Shown here: piece by piece, positions 49,578-60,603 of the stretch
How positions within the stretch are numbered: position 1 is the first letter of the stretch
How the letters are laid out: each line of letters starts with the position of its first letter
NCBI GenBank assembly: GCA_001899715.1
Contig: MKWI01000016.1
Location: forward strand, 248,001 to 312,000
Length of the DNA stretch: 64,000 nt
Source of the DNA: Sphingobium sp. 66-54
Lineage (GTDB): Bacteria; Pseudomonadota; Alphaproteobacteria; Sphingomonadales; Sphingomonadaceae
Direction of reading: 5' to 3'
Notes under the pieces: model-generated
Told to the model about the DNA's origin: nothing
Database searches by the model: none
The model's input: the letters and a program-made list of their open reading frames with translations, nothing else
Made by a program: the position numbers and the translations under genes

Positions 49578-50369
49578 TTAATGCCCAAGGATCAGCGGCC
49601 ACTCGGCTTTTCCGAGCATGCGCCTGGTGACGCCGCCGAACGTTTCGGTGAGCCGGCCCCGGCCATAGGCACCCATCAATATGTAATCAGGCCGCCAACT
49701 GGCGCATTCCTCCTGAATGCGCGCATCGGGGGTGCGGCCGTCATCCTCGACCACACGGACATTGGCGTGAATGTCGTGGCGCGAGAGATATTCGGCGGCC
49801 TCGCGCGGCTCGGTGCGGTCGCTGCCGTCGCGGATCATGAAGATTTCCACCTCGTCCGCCAGCGCGAGCAGCGAAACGCAAGCGCGCAGGGTATTGGCGC
49901 AGGAGGCTTGCCCGTCCCATGCGACCAGCACGCGGCGCAGCGTGAGGTGCTCCAGCGTGTCGGGGACTGCCAGCACGGGTCTGCGGCTGCGCATCACGAT
50001 CTGGCTGGCGACATTGCGCATGGTGGGGAAGCCCTCAAGGCCGCTGTTCAGCACGATAATATCGGCAAGATCGGCCGCGCCGAGTACGCCGGTATGGAGG
50101 CGGGCCGTGACGTCGATCCAGTCCCATGAGACGTCCTCATGGGCCAGTCGGCTCTCCAGCCGAGCCTTGTTCCTGCGCTCCTGCTCGCGCTCGTCGTCGA
50201 GCAGCAGGGCGCCCCCGCCACCGGTATATTCGTCGACCACGAGCGCGGGGAGCGCCGTCACGCCGACGCAGCGCAGATGCCCCTCGATCGCCCGTGTGAG
50301 ATCGAGAGCGGCCTGGAGGCGCGCTTCCTGACCCGCATCGTCATGCACCAGCAGCAGAACATTTTTCAT
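49578..50369 (-). CDS. Universal stress protein
   Basis: A 263-residue protein with two UspA-like halves. The first (about 1-135) is degenerate. The second ends with I-L-M-G-A-Y-G-R-G-R, then G-G-V-T-R-R-M-L-G, close to the ATP-binding G-x2-G-x9-G motif. The start ATG at 50369 has GGAGG six bases upstream. An island dyad lies 52 bases before the start, so it is probably induced with the alcohol dehydrogenases and the P-type ATPase. Confidence 0.87.
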   Translation of the reverse strand: MKNVLLLVHDDAGQEARLQAALDLTRAIEGHLRCVGVTALPALVVDEYTGGGGALLLDDEREQERRNKARLESRLAHEDVSWDWIDVTARLHTGVLGAADLADIIVLNSGLEGFPTMRNVASQIVMRSRRPVLAVPDTLEHLTLRRVLVAWDGQASCANTLRACVSLLALADEVEIFMIRDGSDRTEPREAAEYLSRHDIHANVRVVEDDGRTPDARIQEECASWRPDYILMGAYGRGRLTETFGGVTRRMLGKAEWPLILGH

Positions 50370-50394
50370 GGCCACCTCCATCGTTCGGCGCGAC

Positions 50395-50437
50395 CCTATG
50401 GGGAAGCCATGGGCCCCGATATGCGGGATGATACGGA
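50395..50437 (-). promoter_or_regulatory. Island dyad and -10 of the universal stress protein gene
   Basis: Read on the minus strand, TCCGTATCATCCCGCA (50437-50422) matches the ATPase dyad at 13 of 16 positions, and CATAGG (50400-50395) follows after 21 bases. The start codon is 52 bases beyond the dyad. Confidence 0.5.
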
Positions 50438-50444
50438 TGCGGAA

Positions 50445-50472
50445 ACGGCCGCCCGGCTACCCGGACGGCCGT
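50445..50472 (-). terminator. Possible terminator of the BON gene
   Basis: ACGGCCGCCCGG and CCGGACGGCCGT form a stem with one mismatch around four bases. On the minus strand only TTTCC follows, so termination would be weak. It is just downstream of the BON gene and just upstream of the stress-protein promoter. Confidence 0.45.
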
Positions 50473-50494
50473 GCCGCGCTGTCCTGTCCCACGC

Positions 50495-51151
50495 TCAGGA
50501 AGCGACGATGATATTGTCCTCCACATTGGTGACGCCCGGCGCCGCCCAGGCGGTGCGCTCGGCGATGCTGCGCTCGTTCCAGGCGCGCACCGTGCCCCCG
50601 AGCATGATGGTGCTGCCGTCCGTGGCGACGGTGACAGCGCGGGAGTCGATATCCGCCTGGCGCTGGAACGCCGCCATGATGCGGTCCTTGACGTCGGACG
50701 CGAGCGGCAGTTGCTTCACGCTGATGAGGTTGGTCACGCCGAGGACGCCGGTAATGCGGCCGGCGGCCTTGCGTGCCTCGTTGCTCTGGTAGAACCAGTC
50801 GACCGTGCCGGCGAGCGTCACCCATCCCTGCTCGACCTTCACGTTGATCCGCTCGTGCGGGATCAGCACGTTCCAGGCGAACATGTCGACGATACGCTTG
50901 GCGATCTCATGGTCGGCGGTCTTGGGGTCGGAGGCGAAACGCACCCGGATCTCCTCGGCGATGGCCTTGACGCCGGCAACGCGCCGGGTGGCCTTCTCCG
51001 CCGCCAGCTTCTCGGGGTAGCTTTTGACGAAACCGGAGAGCGTGACCACGCCATCGTTCACGGCGACGCCGATATCGGCATGGTCCACCTTCGGCTCCCA
51101 TTCGAGTTCCGCCATCACGTCATGCTGCAGTTCGCTGTCGGTCTTTTGCAT
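50495..51151 (-). CDS. BON domain protein
   Basis: A 218-residue protein of three BON domains (about 6-70, 80-145 and 150-217), each with the G-x-V-T-L-x-G pattern: G-V-V-T-L-S-G, W-V-T-L-A-G-T and I-M-L-G-G-T. No signal peptide is seen, so it is probably cytoplasmic, unlike OsmY. BON repeats bind membranes or other surfaces. Its start overlaps the end of the ATPase-domain gene by about 30 bases, placing both in one operon. Confidence 0.88.
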   Translation of the reverse strand: MQKTDSELQHDVMAELEWEPKVDHADIGVAVNDGVVTLSGFVKSYPEKLAAEKATRRVAGVKAIAEEIRVRFASDPKTADHEIAKRIVDMFAWNVLIPHERINVKVEQGWVTLAGTVDWFYQSNEARKAAGRITGVLGVTNLISVKQLPLASDVKDRIMAAFQRQADIDSRAVTVATDGSTIMLGGTVRAWNERSIAERTAWAAPGVTNVEDNIIVAS

Positions 51152-51764
51152 GGATCGTCTCCTGGGGCTTGAAAAAGGCGCGGCGTTGCGGAACGCCGGA
51201 ACTCGCGCCGGCGACGCTCAGCACCGCTGGCAGGACGATGGCGATCGCCATGCCGCTGCCGTGCCCGTTGCGAATGAGCAGGCGGCCATGCGCCATGCGC
51301 GCGAAATGGTGGGCGTGGAACAGGCCGCCGCCCCGCGCGCCGTCGATATCCAGTCCGTCGCGGGCTTGCGCCAGATCGGATGGGCCGATGCCCCGGCCAT
51401 CATCGCTCGCCAATACCCAGGCATGTGCGCCCACCATGCGGTTGCGCACGACGATATTGCGGGCGTCGGCGGCGACGGCGCTGGCGACAAGCGCCAATAT
51501 GGCGGCATCGAACTCCTCGCGGGCGATCCGCACCAGTGCGTTGGGCATCGCGATCGCCGCATCGAGCGCGATGCGCGGGCCGGCGAGCACATGGAGCAGC
51601 GGGACGAGATCGGCCAGGCGTGAACCGATGTCGGCAAGATGCAGGGCCGGGACGATGGTAGCCGAGGGAATGGCGCTGAACAGGGCGCGCAGGTCGTGCG
51701 CACCCTCGCGCCGCAATGGAGCGAGCGGCGGGGAGTGGTGCGTTGATCCGGTCCGAGTCTGCAT
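51120..51764 (-). CDS. Histidine-kinase-like ATPase domain protein
   Basis: A 214-residue protein that looks like the C-terminal half of a sensor kinase. S-D-D-G-R-G-I-G-P-S-D-L matches the G1 box and G-G-G-L-F-H-A-H-H-F-A-R-M-A-H-G-R-L matches the last G2/helix region. The N-box asparagine is missing (A-A-I-L-A-L-V-A-S-A-V) and no phosphorylatable histidine domain precedes. It might bind a partner kinase or regulator without catalysing. The start at 51764 has GGAG upstream. It overlaps the BON gene. Confidence 0.65.
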   Translation of the reverse strand: MQTRTGSTHHSPPLAPLRREGAHDLRALFSAIPSATIVPALHLADIGSRLADLVPLLHVLAGPRIALDAAIAMPNALVRIAREEFDAAILALVASAVAADARNIVVRNRMVGAHAWVLASDDGRGIGPSDLAQARDGLDIDGARGGGLFHAHHFARMAHGRLLIRNGHGSGMAIAIVLPAVLSVAGASSGVPQRRAFFKPQETIHAKDRQRTAA

Positions 51765-51855
51765 GATGGTCTCCGCTATTGCCCGCCGTTTGTGCAGAAA
51801 TGGCGGGCGCGGAAACATTGGGGAGTCTGCGTAAGGGTTGCCGCGTGGGTGCGGA

Positions 51856-52893
51856 TCAGGGCGTGATGATGACCTTGAGCGCCTCCGTCTCGGCCGCGCG
51901 GCCGAACACGTCATAGGCATCCAATATGTCGTCGAGCGTGAAATGGTGGGTGATGAGACGGGCGGGCTCCAGCTTCCCCGCGATGACCGTGCGCAGCAGC
52001 ATCGGCGTGGTGACGGTATCGACCAGCCGGGTGGTGATGGCGATGTTGTGGGACCAGAGGCGTTCGAGGTGGAGATCCGCCTTGTGGCCGTGAACGCCGA
52101 TATTGGCGATGATGCCGCCGGGCGCGACGAGGTCCTGGCAAAGCTCGAATGTTGCCGGCACGCCGACCGCTTCGATGGCGGTATCGACCCCCCGGCCGTC
52201 CGTTAGCGCCATGACGGCGGCGATGGGATCATCGGTGCTGCTGTCGACGATGTCCGTGGCGCCGAACTGGCGCGCCGTTGCCAGCCGGTTGGCGTCGAGG
52301 TCGATCATGACGATCCGTGCGGGTGAGTAGAATTGCGCGGTGAGCAGGGCAGCCAGGCCGATCGGCCCCGCGCCGACGATGGCGACGGTGCTGCCCGGTT
52401 CCACCTTGCCGTTGAGCACACCGCACTCGAAGCCGGTGGGCAGAATGTCGCTGAGCATGACCAGCGCTTCCTCATCGGCGCCGGACGGGATGGGGTGGAG
52501 GCTGGTGTCCGCATGGGGGATCCGCACATACTCCGCCTGCGTGCCGTCGATGGTGTTGCCGAGGATCCAGCCGCCGGTCGTGCAGTGCGAATACATGCCC
52601 CGGCGGCAATAGTCGCAGCGGCCGCACGCACTGATGCAGGAGATCAGCACCGCGTCGCCAGGTTGGAACGCCGAGACGGCGGCTCCGGTCGCTTCCACTA
52701 CGCCCACGCCCTCGTGGCCAAGAATTCGACCCGGTGTGCAGGTAGGCACGTCGCCCTTGAGGATATGCAGGTCCGTCCCGCAAATCGTGGTGTGCGTGAC
52801 CCGGACGATGGCGTCGCCGGGATCGACGATGACGGGTTTGGGGCAGTCTTCGAGGCTTTTTTGCCCCGGCCCGTGATAGACCAATGCCTTCAT
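51856..52893 (-). CDS. Zinc-dependent alcohol dehydrogenase
   Basis: A 345-residue medium-chain dehydrogenase. Catalytic zinc ligands are Cys38 and His60/Glu61, the structural zinc is held by Cys90, Cys93, Cys96 and Cys104, and the NAD motif is G-A-G-P-I-G near residue 175. It resembles the isopropanol/2,3-butanediol-type group. Alcohol dehydrogenases of this kind reoxidise NADH when oxygen is short, which suits the island. It is divergent from a second, different alcohol dehydrogenase, and the two share one dyad between them. Confidence 0.92.
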   Translation of the reverse strand: MKALVYHGPGQKSLEDCPKPVIVDPGDAIVRVTHTTICGTDLHILKGDVPTCTPGRILGHEGVGVVEATGAAVSAFQPGDAVLISCISACGRCDYCRRGMYSHCTTGGWILGNTIDGTQAEYVRIPHADTSLHPIPSGADEEALVMLSDILPTGFECGVLNGKVEPGSTVAIVGAGPIGLAALLTAQFYSPARIVMIDLDANRLATARQFGATDIVDSSTDDPIAAVMALTDGRGVDTAIEAVGVPATFELCQDLVAPGGIIANIGVHGHKADLHLERLWSHNIAITTRLVDTVTTPMLLRTVIAGKLEPARLITHHFTLDDILDAYDVFGRAAETEALKVIITP

Positions 52894-52928
52894 GCTATCT
52901 CTCCGAGTGAAACTGGGCGCTGGCGCAG

Positions 52929-52971
52929 CATCGGAGGGGTGTGCTGCGGGACCAATGCGTAGATTTACGGA
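52929..52971 (-). promoter_or_regulatory. Island dyad and -10 for the leftward alcohol dehydrogenase
   Basis: The palindrome at 52956-52971 is followed on the minus strand, after 21 bases, by CCGATG (52934-52929). The dehydrogenase start codon lies 62 bases from the dyad. Confidence 0.5.
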
Positions 52972-52998
52972 AGGAGCGGTGGAGGTCCGGTGCCTATC
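52956..52998 (+). promoter_or_regulatory. Island dyad and -10 for the rightward alcohol dehydrogenase
   Basis: TGCGTAGATTTACGGA at 52956-52971 matches T-G-C-G-T-A / T-A-C-G-C-A at 11 of 12 arm positions. CCTATC (52993-52998) follows after 21 bases, and the start codon is 58 bases beyond the dyad. The same dyad thus serves both divergent genes. Confidence 0.55.
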
Positions 52999-53029
52999 GT
53001 CGTCCCGGCGGAAGGGGGGTAGGAGACCG

Positions 53030-54025
53030 ATGGTGCCTATGATCGCCATGCAGATCGACGCGCCCGGCCGCCCGCTGCGGCGAGTGGAGCGGCCGGTTCC
53101 GCGTCCCAGCCCGCACGACCTGCTCGTGAGGGTGGCGGCATGCGGCGTGTGCCGCACCGATCTGCATGTGCTCGATGGCGAGATCCCCGCACGCTACCCG
53201 ATCGTGCCGGGGCATGAGATCGTCGGGCATGTGATGGAGGCCGGGGCCGCCGTTACCGGCTTTGCGGTGGGGCAGCGCGTGGGAATTCCGTGGCTGGGCC
53301 ATACGTGTGGGACCTGCCCTTATTGCCGGGCGGGGCAAGAAAATCTGTGCGATCATCCGCAGTTCACCGGTGCGACACGCGATGGCGGCTATGCAACCCA
53401 TGTGGCGGCGGACGCGCAATATTGCTTTGCCTTGCCTGATCGCTTTTCGGACGCGGAGGCGGCGCCGCTGCTCTGCGCCGGCCTCATCGGCTGGCGGGCG
53501 CTGCGGCTGGCGGGCGAGGGGCGACGGATCGGCCTCTACGGTTTTGGTGCGGCGGCGCATATCCTTGCGCAGGTTGCGGTGTGGCAGGGCCGGGAGGTCT
53601 ATGCCTTTACCCGCGAGGGCGATGAGGATGGTCAGGCGTTCGCGCGTTCGCTGGGGTGCGTCTGGGCCGGTGGCTCGACGGAGAGTCCGCCCGCGCTGCT
53701 CGATGCGGCGCTGATCTTCGCGCCGGTTGGGGCGCTGGTGCCGTTGGCACTCAAGGCCGTGTGCAAGGGTGGCCGTGTGGTATGCGCGGGCATCCATATG
53801 AGCGACATTCCGGGCTTCCCTTATGCCGATCTCTGGGGGGAGCGGCAGATCCTTTCCGTCGCCAATCTGACCCGCGAGGATGGCACCTCGTTTCTGGAGG
53901 TGGCCGCCGACGCCAATGTGCGGACCGTGATCGAAACCTTCCCGCTTGAGGACGCCAATGACGCGCTTGACCGGCTGCGCTCCGGGGCGCTCAAGGGAGC
54001 GGCCGTGCTGGTGCCGCAATCATGA
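53030..54025 (+). CDS. Zinc-binding alcohol dehydrogenase (AdhA-like)
   Basis: A 331-residue medium-chain dehydrogenase. Cys41 and His62/Glu63 are catalytic zinc ligands; Cys93, Cys96, Cys99 and Cys107 hold the structural zinc. G-F-G-A-A-A-H at about 173 is the nucleotide-binding turn, as in fermentation-type AdhA enzymes of proteobacteria. The ATG at 53030 follows AGGAG at 4 bases; an ATG at 53039 is a close alternative. Its stop overlaps the next start by 4 bases, giving a two-gene operon. Confidence 0.9.
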   Translation: MVPMIAMQIDAPGRPLRRVERPVPRPSPHDLLVRVAACGVCRTDLHVLDGEIPARYPIVPGHEIVGHVMEAGAAVTGFAVGQRVGIPWLGHTCGTCPYCRAGQENLCDHPQFTGATRDGGYATHVAADAQYCFALPDRFSDAEAAPLLCAGLIGWRALRLAGEGRRIGLYGFGAAAHILAQVAVWQGREVYAFTREGDEDGQAFARSLGCVWAGGSTESPPALLDAALIFAPVGALVPLALKAVCKGGRVVCAGIHMSDIPGFPYADLWGERQILSVANLTREDGTSFLEVAADANVRTVIETFPLEDANDALDRLRSGALKGAAVLVPQS

Positions 54026-55548
54026 TGAACGGCGATGCCGATGTGCCCGCCTGGCTGGAAAGCGGCGAGCCGCTTGGCGTGCGAGGGCCGGTAACGCGGA
54101 TCGAGACCCATGCGGCGATGGTCTTTCTCGCCGGGGACCGGGCATGGAAGATCAAGCGCCCGGTCGATCTCGGCTATCTGAACTTCTCGACCGCGCAGGC
54201 GCGCCGCGACGTGCTGTGCGAGGAACTGCGCCTCAATCGCCGGACCGCGCCCGACCTGTACATTGCGGTGCATGCGATCACCCGCGAGGGCGGCCGGCTG
54301 GCGTTGGATGGAGATGGTGAGGCGGTCGACTGGGTTCTCGAAATGCGCCGCTTCGCCGACGATGCCCTGCTCGACCGGCGCGCGCAGGAGGGTGGGCTGG
54401 ACGAGCTGCTGCTGCGCCGGCTAGTCGATGCCATCGTGGATTTTCACGCAAGTGCGGACATCGGCCCACGGGAGGGTGGGGCGGAGAGGGTGCGCCGCGT
54501 GATCGAGGGCAATGCGGCCAGTATGGCGGCCTCTCCGTCTATTATCGCGCCGGCCGTTGCCGAGGATTTGTGGCAACGCCAACAGGCGCTGCTGGCCCGG
54601 CACGCCGCCCTGCTCAATGCGCGCGCCGAGGCGAGGCGGGTGCGCCGGGTCCATGGCGACCTCCATCTGGGCAACATCGCGCTGATTGATGGGGTGCCCA
54701 CGCCGTTCGACTGCCTTGAGTTCGATGCCGATCTTGCCACCATCGACCTGCTCTACGATCTCGCCTTCCTGCTAATGGACCTGTGGGCGCGCGGCATGCG
54801 GCGGGAGGCGAACATCGTGTTCAACCGCTATATCGACCGTAGTGCCGCCGACGAGGATGGGATCGCGCTGCTGCCACTGTTCATGAGCATGCGCGCGACT
54901 ATTCGCGCCCATGTGCTCGCGACGCAGGCACGGCTCACGTGCGACATGGATGCCGAGGCACGGGCAGGCCGGTATCTTGCGCTTGCCGGGGCGCTGATCG
55001 AGCCGGTGCCGGTGCCGGCGCGGCTCGTCGCGATCGGCGGCCTTTCCGGTACGGGCAAGTCCACGCTGGCGCGGGTGATCGGCGGCTTGCTCGGTTGCCC
55101 ACCGGGCGCGCGGATCCTGCGCAGCGACGTGTTGCGAAAGCGCCTTGCGAACGTAGCCATCGAGACGGCGTTGGACCCGGATGCCTATACCGCACAGGCC
55201 AGCCGGGCGGTTTATGCGGAGCTTGACCGGCTTGCCGGTGCGGCGCTCGCGGCGGGGCAGGCAGTGGTGGCCGATGCCGTGTTTGGCTCGGCTGCGGAGC
55301 GGGCCTCGATTGAGCAAAAGGCGCGGGCGACCGGCGTGCCCTTTAAGGGCGTATGGCTGTTCCTTCCCGAGAGCGAACGCATCCGTCGCATCGCGGCCCG
55401 CGGGCCGGATGCTTCCGATGCCACGGCTGCGGTGGCGCGTTGGCAGAGCGAGGCTATCGCGACGCCGGACGGCGGGTGGATCAGTCTTCCGGCGGCTGGT
55501 GGCCTTGACGATCTGGAGGCTGCTGCGATCCGGCTGCTGGAGCGCTGA
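54022..55548 (+). CDS. Aminoglycoside phosphotransferase-like / AAA ATPase fusion
   Basis: A 508-residue protein with two parts. Residues about 20-320 resemble a phosphotransferase-type kinase, with V-H-G-D-L-H-L-G-N-I near 210 as the catalytic loop and D-C-L-E-F-D near 235 in place of the D-F-G/D-F-E segment. Residues about 330-508 form a P-loop ATPase with G-G-L-S-G-T-G-K-S-T at 339-348. Such fusions accompany low-oxygen gene clusters but have no known substrate; antibiotic resistance is not implied. The 4-base overlap with the alcohol dehydrogenase indicates coupling. Confidence 0.8.
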   Translation: MMNGDADVPAWLESGEPLGVRGPVTRIETHAAMVFLAGDRAWKIKRPVDLGYLNFSTAQARRDVLCEELRLNRRTAPDLYIAVHAITREGGRLALDGDGEAVDWVLEMRRFADDALLDRRAQEGGLDELLLRRLVDAIVDFHASADIGPREGGAERVRRVIEGNAASMAASPSIIAPAVAEDLWQRQQALLARHAALLNARAEARRVRRVHGDLHLGNIALIDGVPTPFDCLEFDADLATIDLLYDLAFLLMDLWARGMRREANIVFNRYIDRSAADEDGIALLPLFMSMRATIRAHVLATQARLTCDMDAEARAGRYLALAGALIEPVPVPARLVAIGGLSGTGKSTLARVIGGLLGCPPGARILRSDVLRKRLANVAIETALDPDAYTAQASRAVYAELDRLAGAALAAGQAVVADAVFGSAAERASIEQKARATGVPFKGVWLFLPESERIRRIAARGPDASDATAAVARWQSEAIATPDGGWISLPAAGGLDDLEAAAIRLLER

Positions 55549-55560
55549 AATCGAGCGCTG

Positions 55561-55998
55561 TTAATCCCCGAAAGCGGAGAGCGCCGCTTTGGTCTGCTGG
55601 CGGTCATCGCCGATCTTCTCCAGATCGGCCAGGATCGGGCAATCCGGGCGATGATCGCCGGCGCAGCAGTCGATCAGGGTCTGGAGCGTGTCGGCCATCT
55701 GGTTCAACCGGGCGATCTTCTCGCGAAGCTCGTCAATATGGGCCGCGGCGATCCGCTTCACGTCCGCGCTCTGGCGTGACCGGTCGCGCCAGAGGCTGAG
55801 AAGCTCGTTGATCTCTGCGACCGCAAAGCCCAGGTCGCGCGCCCGGCGGATGAAGCGCAGCATATGCACATCGGAGTCCGAATAGTCCCGATAGCCCGAA
55901 TCCTTGCGCGCGGCGGCGGGAATGAGACCCGTCTGTTCATAATAGCGGATCATCTTTGCCGAGACGCCCGAGGCTTTCGCCGCTTGTCCGATGTTCAT
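55561..55998 (-). CDS. cueR: Cu(I)-responsive MerR-family regulator CueR
   Basis: A 145-residue MerR protein. The N-terminal winged HTH reads N-I-G-Q-A-A-K-A-S-G-V-S-A-K-M-I-R-Y-Y-E. The metal-binding loop C-A-G-D-H-R-P-D-C has the two cysteines eight residues apart, as in CueR, and not the three-cysteine pattern of MerR. It lies 31 bases after copA on the same strand, so it is transcribed with the pump it controls. It converges on the APH/AAA gene. Confidence 0.93.
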   Translation of the reverse strand: MNIGQAAKASGVSAKMIRYYEQTGLIPAAARKDSGYRDYSDSDVHMLRFIRRARDLGFAVAEINELLSLWRDRSRQSADVKRIAAAHIDELREKIARLNQMADTLQTLIDCCAGDHRPDCPILADLEKIGDDRQQTKAALSAFGD

Positions 55999-56029
55999 GG
56001 CATTGTCTCTCGCATGTCCTCTCGGGGCC

Positions 56030-58498
<2,469 letters not shown>

Positions 58499-58534
58499 GC
58501 CCTTCTTTCTCATGCTAGGGAAATCATCCCGGTA

Positions 58535-58565
58535 GAGATAGGGCTTCCCATCATGGGAAGGTCAA
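58535..58565 (-). promoter_or_regulatory. CueR-type operator and promoter of copA
   Basis: On the minus strand TTGACC (58565-58560) and TATCTC (58540-58535) are separated by 19 bases, the long spacer required by MerR-type activators. Between them lies the dyad CTTCCC-ATGAT-GGGAAG (58560-58544). This fits the known CueR consensus ACCTTCC-N7-GGAAGGT with one half shortened. Confidence 0.85.
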
Positions 58566-58760
58566 GAAGGCGGATGAAAAATGCGTGAGCCGAAGCTCTC
58601 GTCGCGGAACAGCTTCCTGCCCGGCGCAACGCGGGTAGCCTGCCTTTCATCCCGCATCGCGATGAATGCTTCGACTGCTCTCGGACATGTCGTGCACAGT
58701 CCAAATTGACGCACCCTCCAACACCATGTCATGCATGCTGCAAGTGCGAAGGGATTTTGG

Positions 58761-59342
58761 GTGCGAATCGTCATCATCGACGACAGTGGCGCGCGCGCGG
58801 TCGTTCTTGAGGAAGGACTGCGGGATGCCGGCTATAACGACATTCATGTCGTGCCTCCGCGCGGAGCGTTCGTAGCGCGGCTCGAACGTATGGCGCCCGA
58901 TGTGGTGCTCATGGACCTGGGGAACCCCAGCCGCGATACGCTGGAAGAGATGCTGATCGTCAGCCGGGCGCTTGCCAAGCCGATCGCCATGTTCGTCGAC
59001 CAGTCCGATGAGAGCATGATCGGGGCGGCGATCGACGCCGGCGTCTCGGCCTATGTGGTCGACGGGCTGCGCAAGGAGCGGGTCAAGCCGATCCTCGATC
59101 TCGCCATTCGGCGTTTCAACGCCTTCGCCAGGATGCAGGCCGAGCGGGACGACGCGCTGACCCAGCTTGCAGACCGCAAGACGATAGACCGGGCAAAGGC
59201 GATCCTGATGCGCACAAGGGGCCTTTCCGAGCCGGACGCCTATACGCTGATGCGCACCACAGCCATGAACCAGGGCAAGAAGATCGTCGAGGTCGCGGCT
59301 GCGCTGATCACGGCGAGCGACTTGATGGGAGGAGTATCGTGA
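58761..59342 (+). CDS. nasT: ANTAR-domain antiterminator NasT
   Basis: A 193-residue response-regulator-like protein. The N-terminal receiver keeps Asp7/Asp8 and Asp52 in V-L-M-D-L-G but lacks an obvious later Lys. The C-terminal ANTAR domain (about 125-190) contains L-A-D-R-K-T-I-D-R-A-K-A-I-L-M and D-A-Y-T-L-M-R-T-T-A-M. NasT binds two-hairpin RNA leaders and prevents termination when freed from NasS. The GTG at 58761 has AAGGGA upstream and gives the family N-terminus R-I-V-I-I-D-D. The stop overlaps nasS (GTGA). Confidence 0.93.
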   Translation: MRIVIIDDSGARAVVLEEGLRDAGYNDIHVVPPRGAFVARLERMAPDVVLMDLGNPSRDTLEEMLIVSRALAKPIAMFVDQSDESMIGAAIDAGVSAYVVDGLRKERVKPILDLAIRRFNAFARMQAERDDALTQLADRKTIDRAKAILMRTRGLSEPDAYTLMRTTAMNQGKKIVEVAAALITASDLMGGVS

Positions 59343-60559
59343 CGCCCATTCGCATCGCCTTTCTGGGGCTGACGGACGCCGCGGTCTTGATCGCCGCGCG
59401 CGAAAAGGGATTTGCCGAGGCGCAGGGCATTGCGCTGGAGCTGCTGCGCGACACGAGCTGGGCGACGCTGCGCGACCGGCTCGTCTATGGGCAGGTGCAG
59501 GCCGGCCATATGCTGGCGCCGCTGGCGGTCGCGGTGACGCTCGGTCTCAGCCAGCAATCCTGCGCCTTATCCGCGCCCTACAAGCTCAACGTCAACGGCA
59601 ATCTGCTGGTGATGGCGCCGGATTTCGCCGCCGCGCTGGAGCCGAACACGGCGGTGCGCCTCACCGATCCGCTGGCGACCGCGCATGATTTTGCCAATGC
59701 AATCGGCCTCCATCATCGCAAACCGGTGATCGGCGTGGTCCACCGCTTCTCCAGCCACGCGCTGATCCTGCGTTATTTCCTGGGGAGCGCGGGGATTGAT
59801 CCGGACCGGGACGTGGTGCTGCGCGTGTTGCCCCCCTCGCTGATGGTTGAGGCGATGCGGGCTGGTGAGATTGACGGCTTCACCGCTGGCGAGCCGTGGG
59901 GCAGCGGTGCGATCGAGGCGGGGCTGGCGGAGGCCGTGGCCGCCGGGGAGCGGCTCTGGCAGCGCGGTGTCGAAAAAGTGCTGGCGTTCCGCACGGACTG
60001 GATGGAGCGTAATCCGGAGACGGTCGACCGTTTGCTCCAGGCACTGGCCAAGGCAGCGGTCTGGTGCGATGATCCCGCAAATCGGGGCGATCTTGCACAA
60101 CTGCTCGCCCGGCCTGACTATCTCGATCAGCCGGCGGACCTCATCGAGCGTGCGCTGGCCGGTCGCATCGTTGCGCGGCAGGGTGAGCCGCCGCTGGATC
60201 TCCCTAATTTCCTGCTGTTCGCGCGTGAAGCGACATCATTCCCCTGGCAGAGCCAGGCGCTGTGGATCTACTCGCAACTGGTGCGGTGGCATATGGTCGA
60301 ACCCAGCGCCGAGCGGCAGGCGCGTGCCGCTGCGGTTTTCCGCCCCGACATCTATCGTCGCGCACTTGCCGGCAGCGATGCGCCCATGCCCGGCGCCAGC
60401 ATGAAAGTGGAGGGAGCAGTGGCGGGGCCGCTGGCGATCGGCGTGCCGCGCGGCGCAATCACGCTGGGGCCGGATGGCTTCTTCGACGGGCGCGCCTTCG
60501 ACCCGGACCGGATCGAGGCCTATCTGGCCGATCTGGGATGGGCGCGGGGGCAGGCCTGA
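59339..60559 (+). CDS. nasS: Nitrate sensor NasS (CmpA/NrtA family)
   Basis: A 406-residue soluble relative of the nitrate-binding NrtA protein. The N-terminus has I-R-I-A-F-L-G-L-T-D-A-A and no signal peptide or lipobox, which sets it apart from the periplasmic transporter subunit. H-R-F-S-S-H and G-E-P-W-G are family features. In characterised systems NasS holds NasT inactive and releases it on binding nitrate or nitrite. Its GTG start overlaps the nasT stop by four bases. Confidence 0.92.
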   Translation: MTPIRIAFLGLTDAAVLIAAREKGFAEAQGIALELLRDTSWATLRDRLVYGQVQAGHMLAPLAVAVTLGLSQQSCALSAPYKLNVNGNLLVMAPDFAAALEPNTAVRLTDPLATAHDFANAIGLHHRKPVIGVVHRFSSHALILRYFLGSAGIDPDRDVVLRVLPPSLMVEAMRAGEIDGFTAGEPWGSGAIEAGLAEAVAAGERLWQRGVEKVLAFRTDWMERNPETVDRLLQALAKAAVWCDDPANRGDLAQLLARPDYLDQPADLIERALAGRIVARQGEPPLDLPNFLLFAREATSFPWQSQALWIYSQLVRWHMVEPSAERQARAAAVFRPDIYRRALAGSDAPMPGASMKVEGAVAGPLAIGVPRGAITLGPDGFFDGRAFDPDRIEAYLADLGWARGQA

Positions 60560-60574
60560 TTTTGTGCCTTGCAA
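60559..60574 (+). promoter_or_regulatory. Shared 16-bp element before the narK leader
   Basis: ATTTTGTGCCTTGCAA matches the sequence at 62069-62084 at 14 of 16 positions. The position, 30 bases before the first attenuator hairpin, suggests a -35 or activator site. Its arms TTGTGC and TGCAA loosely recall NtrC half-sites. Confidence 0.45.
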
Positions 60575-60603
60575 CATAAAACGAATCGCGAGATAAGTTT
60601 GCC

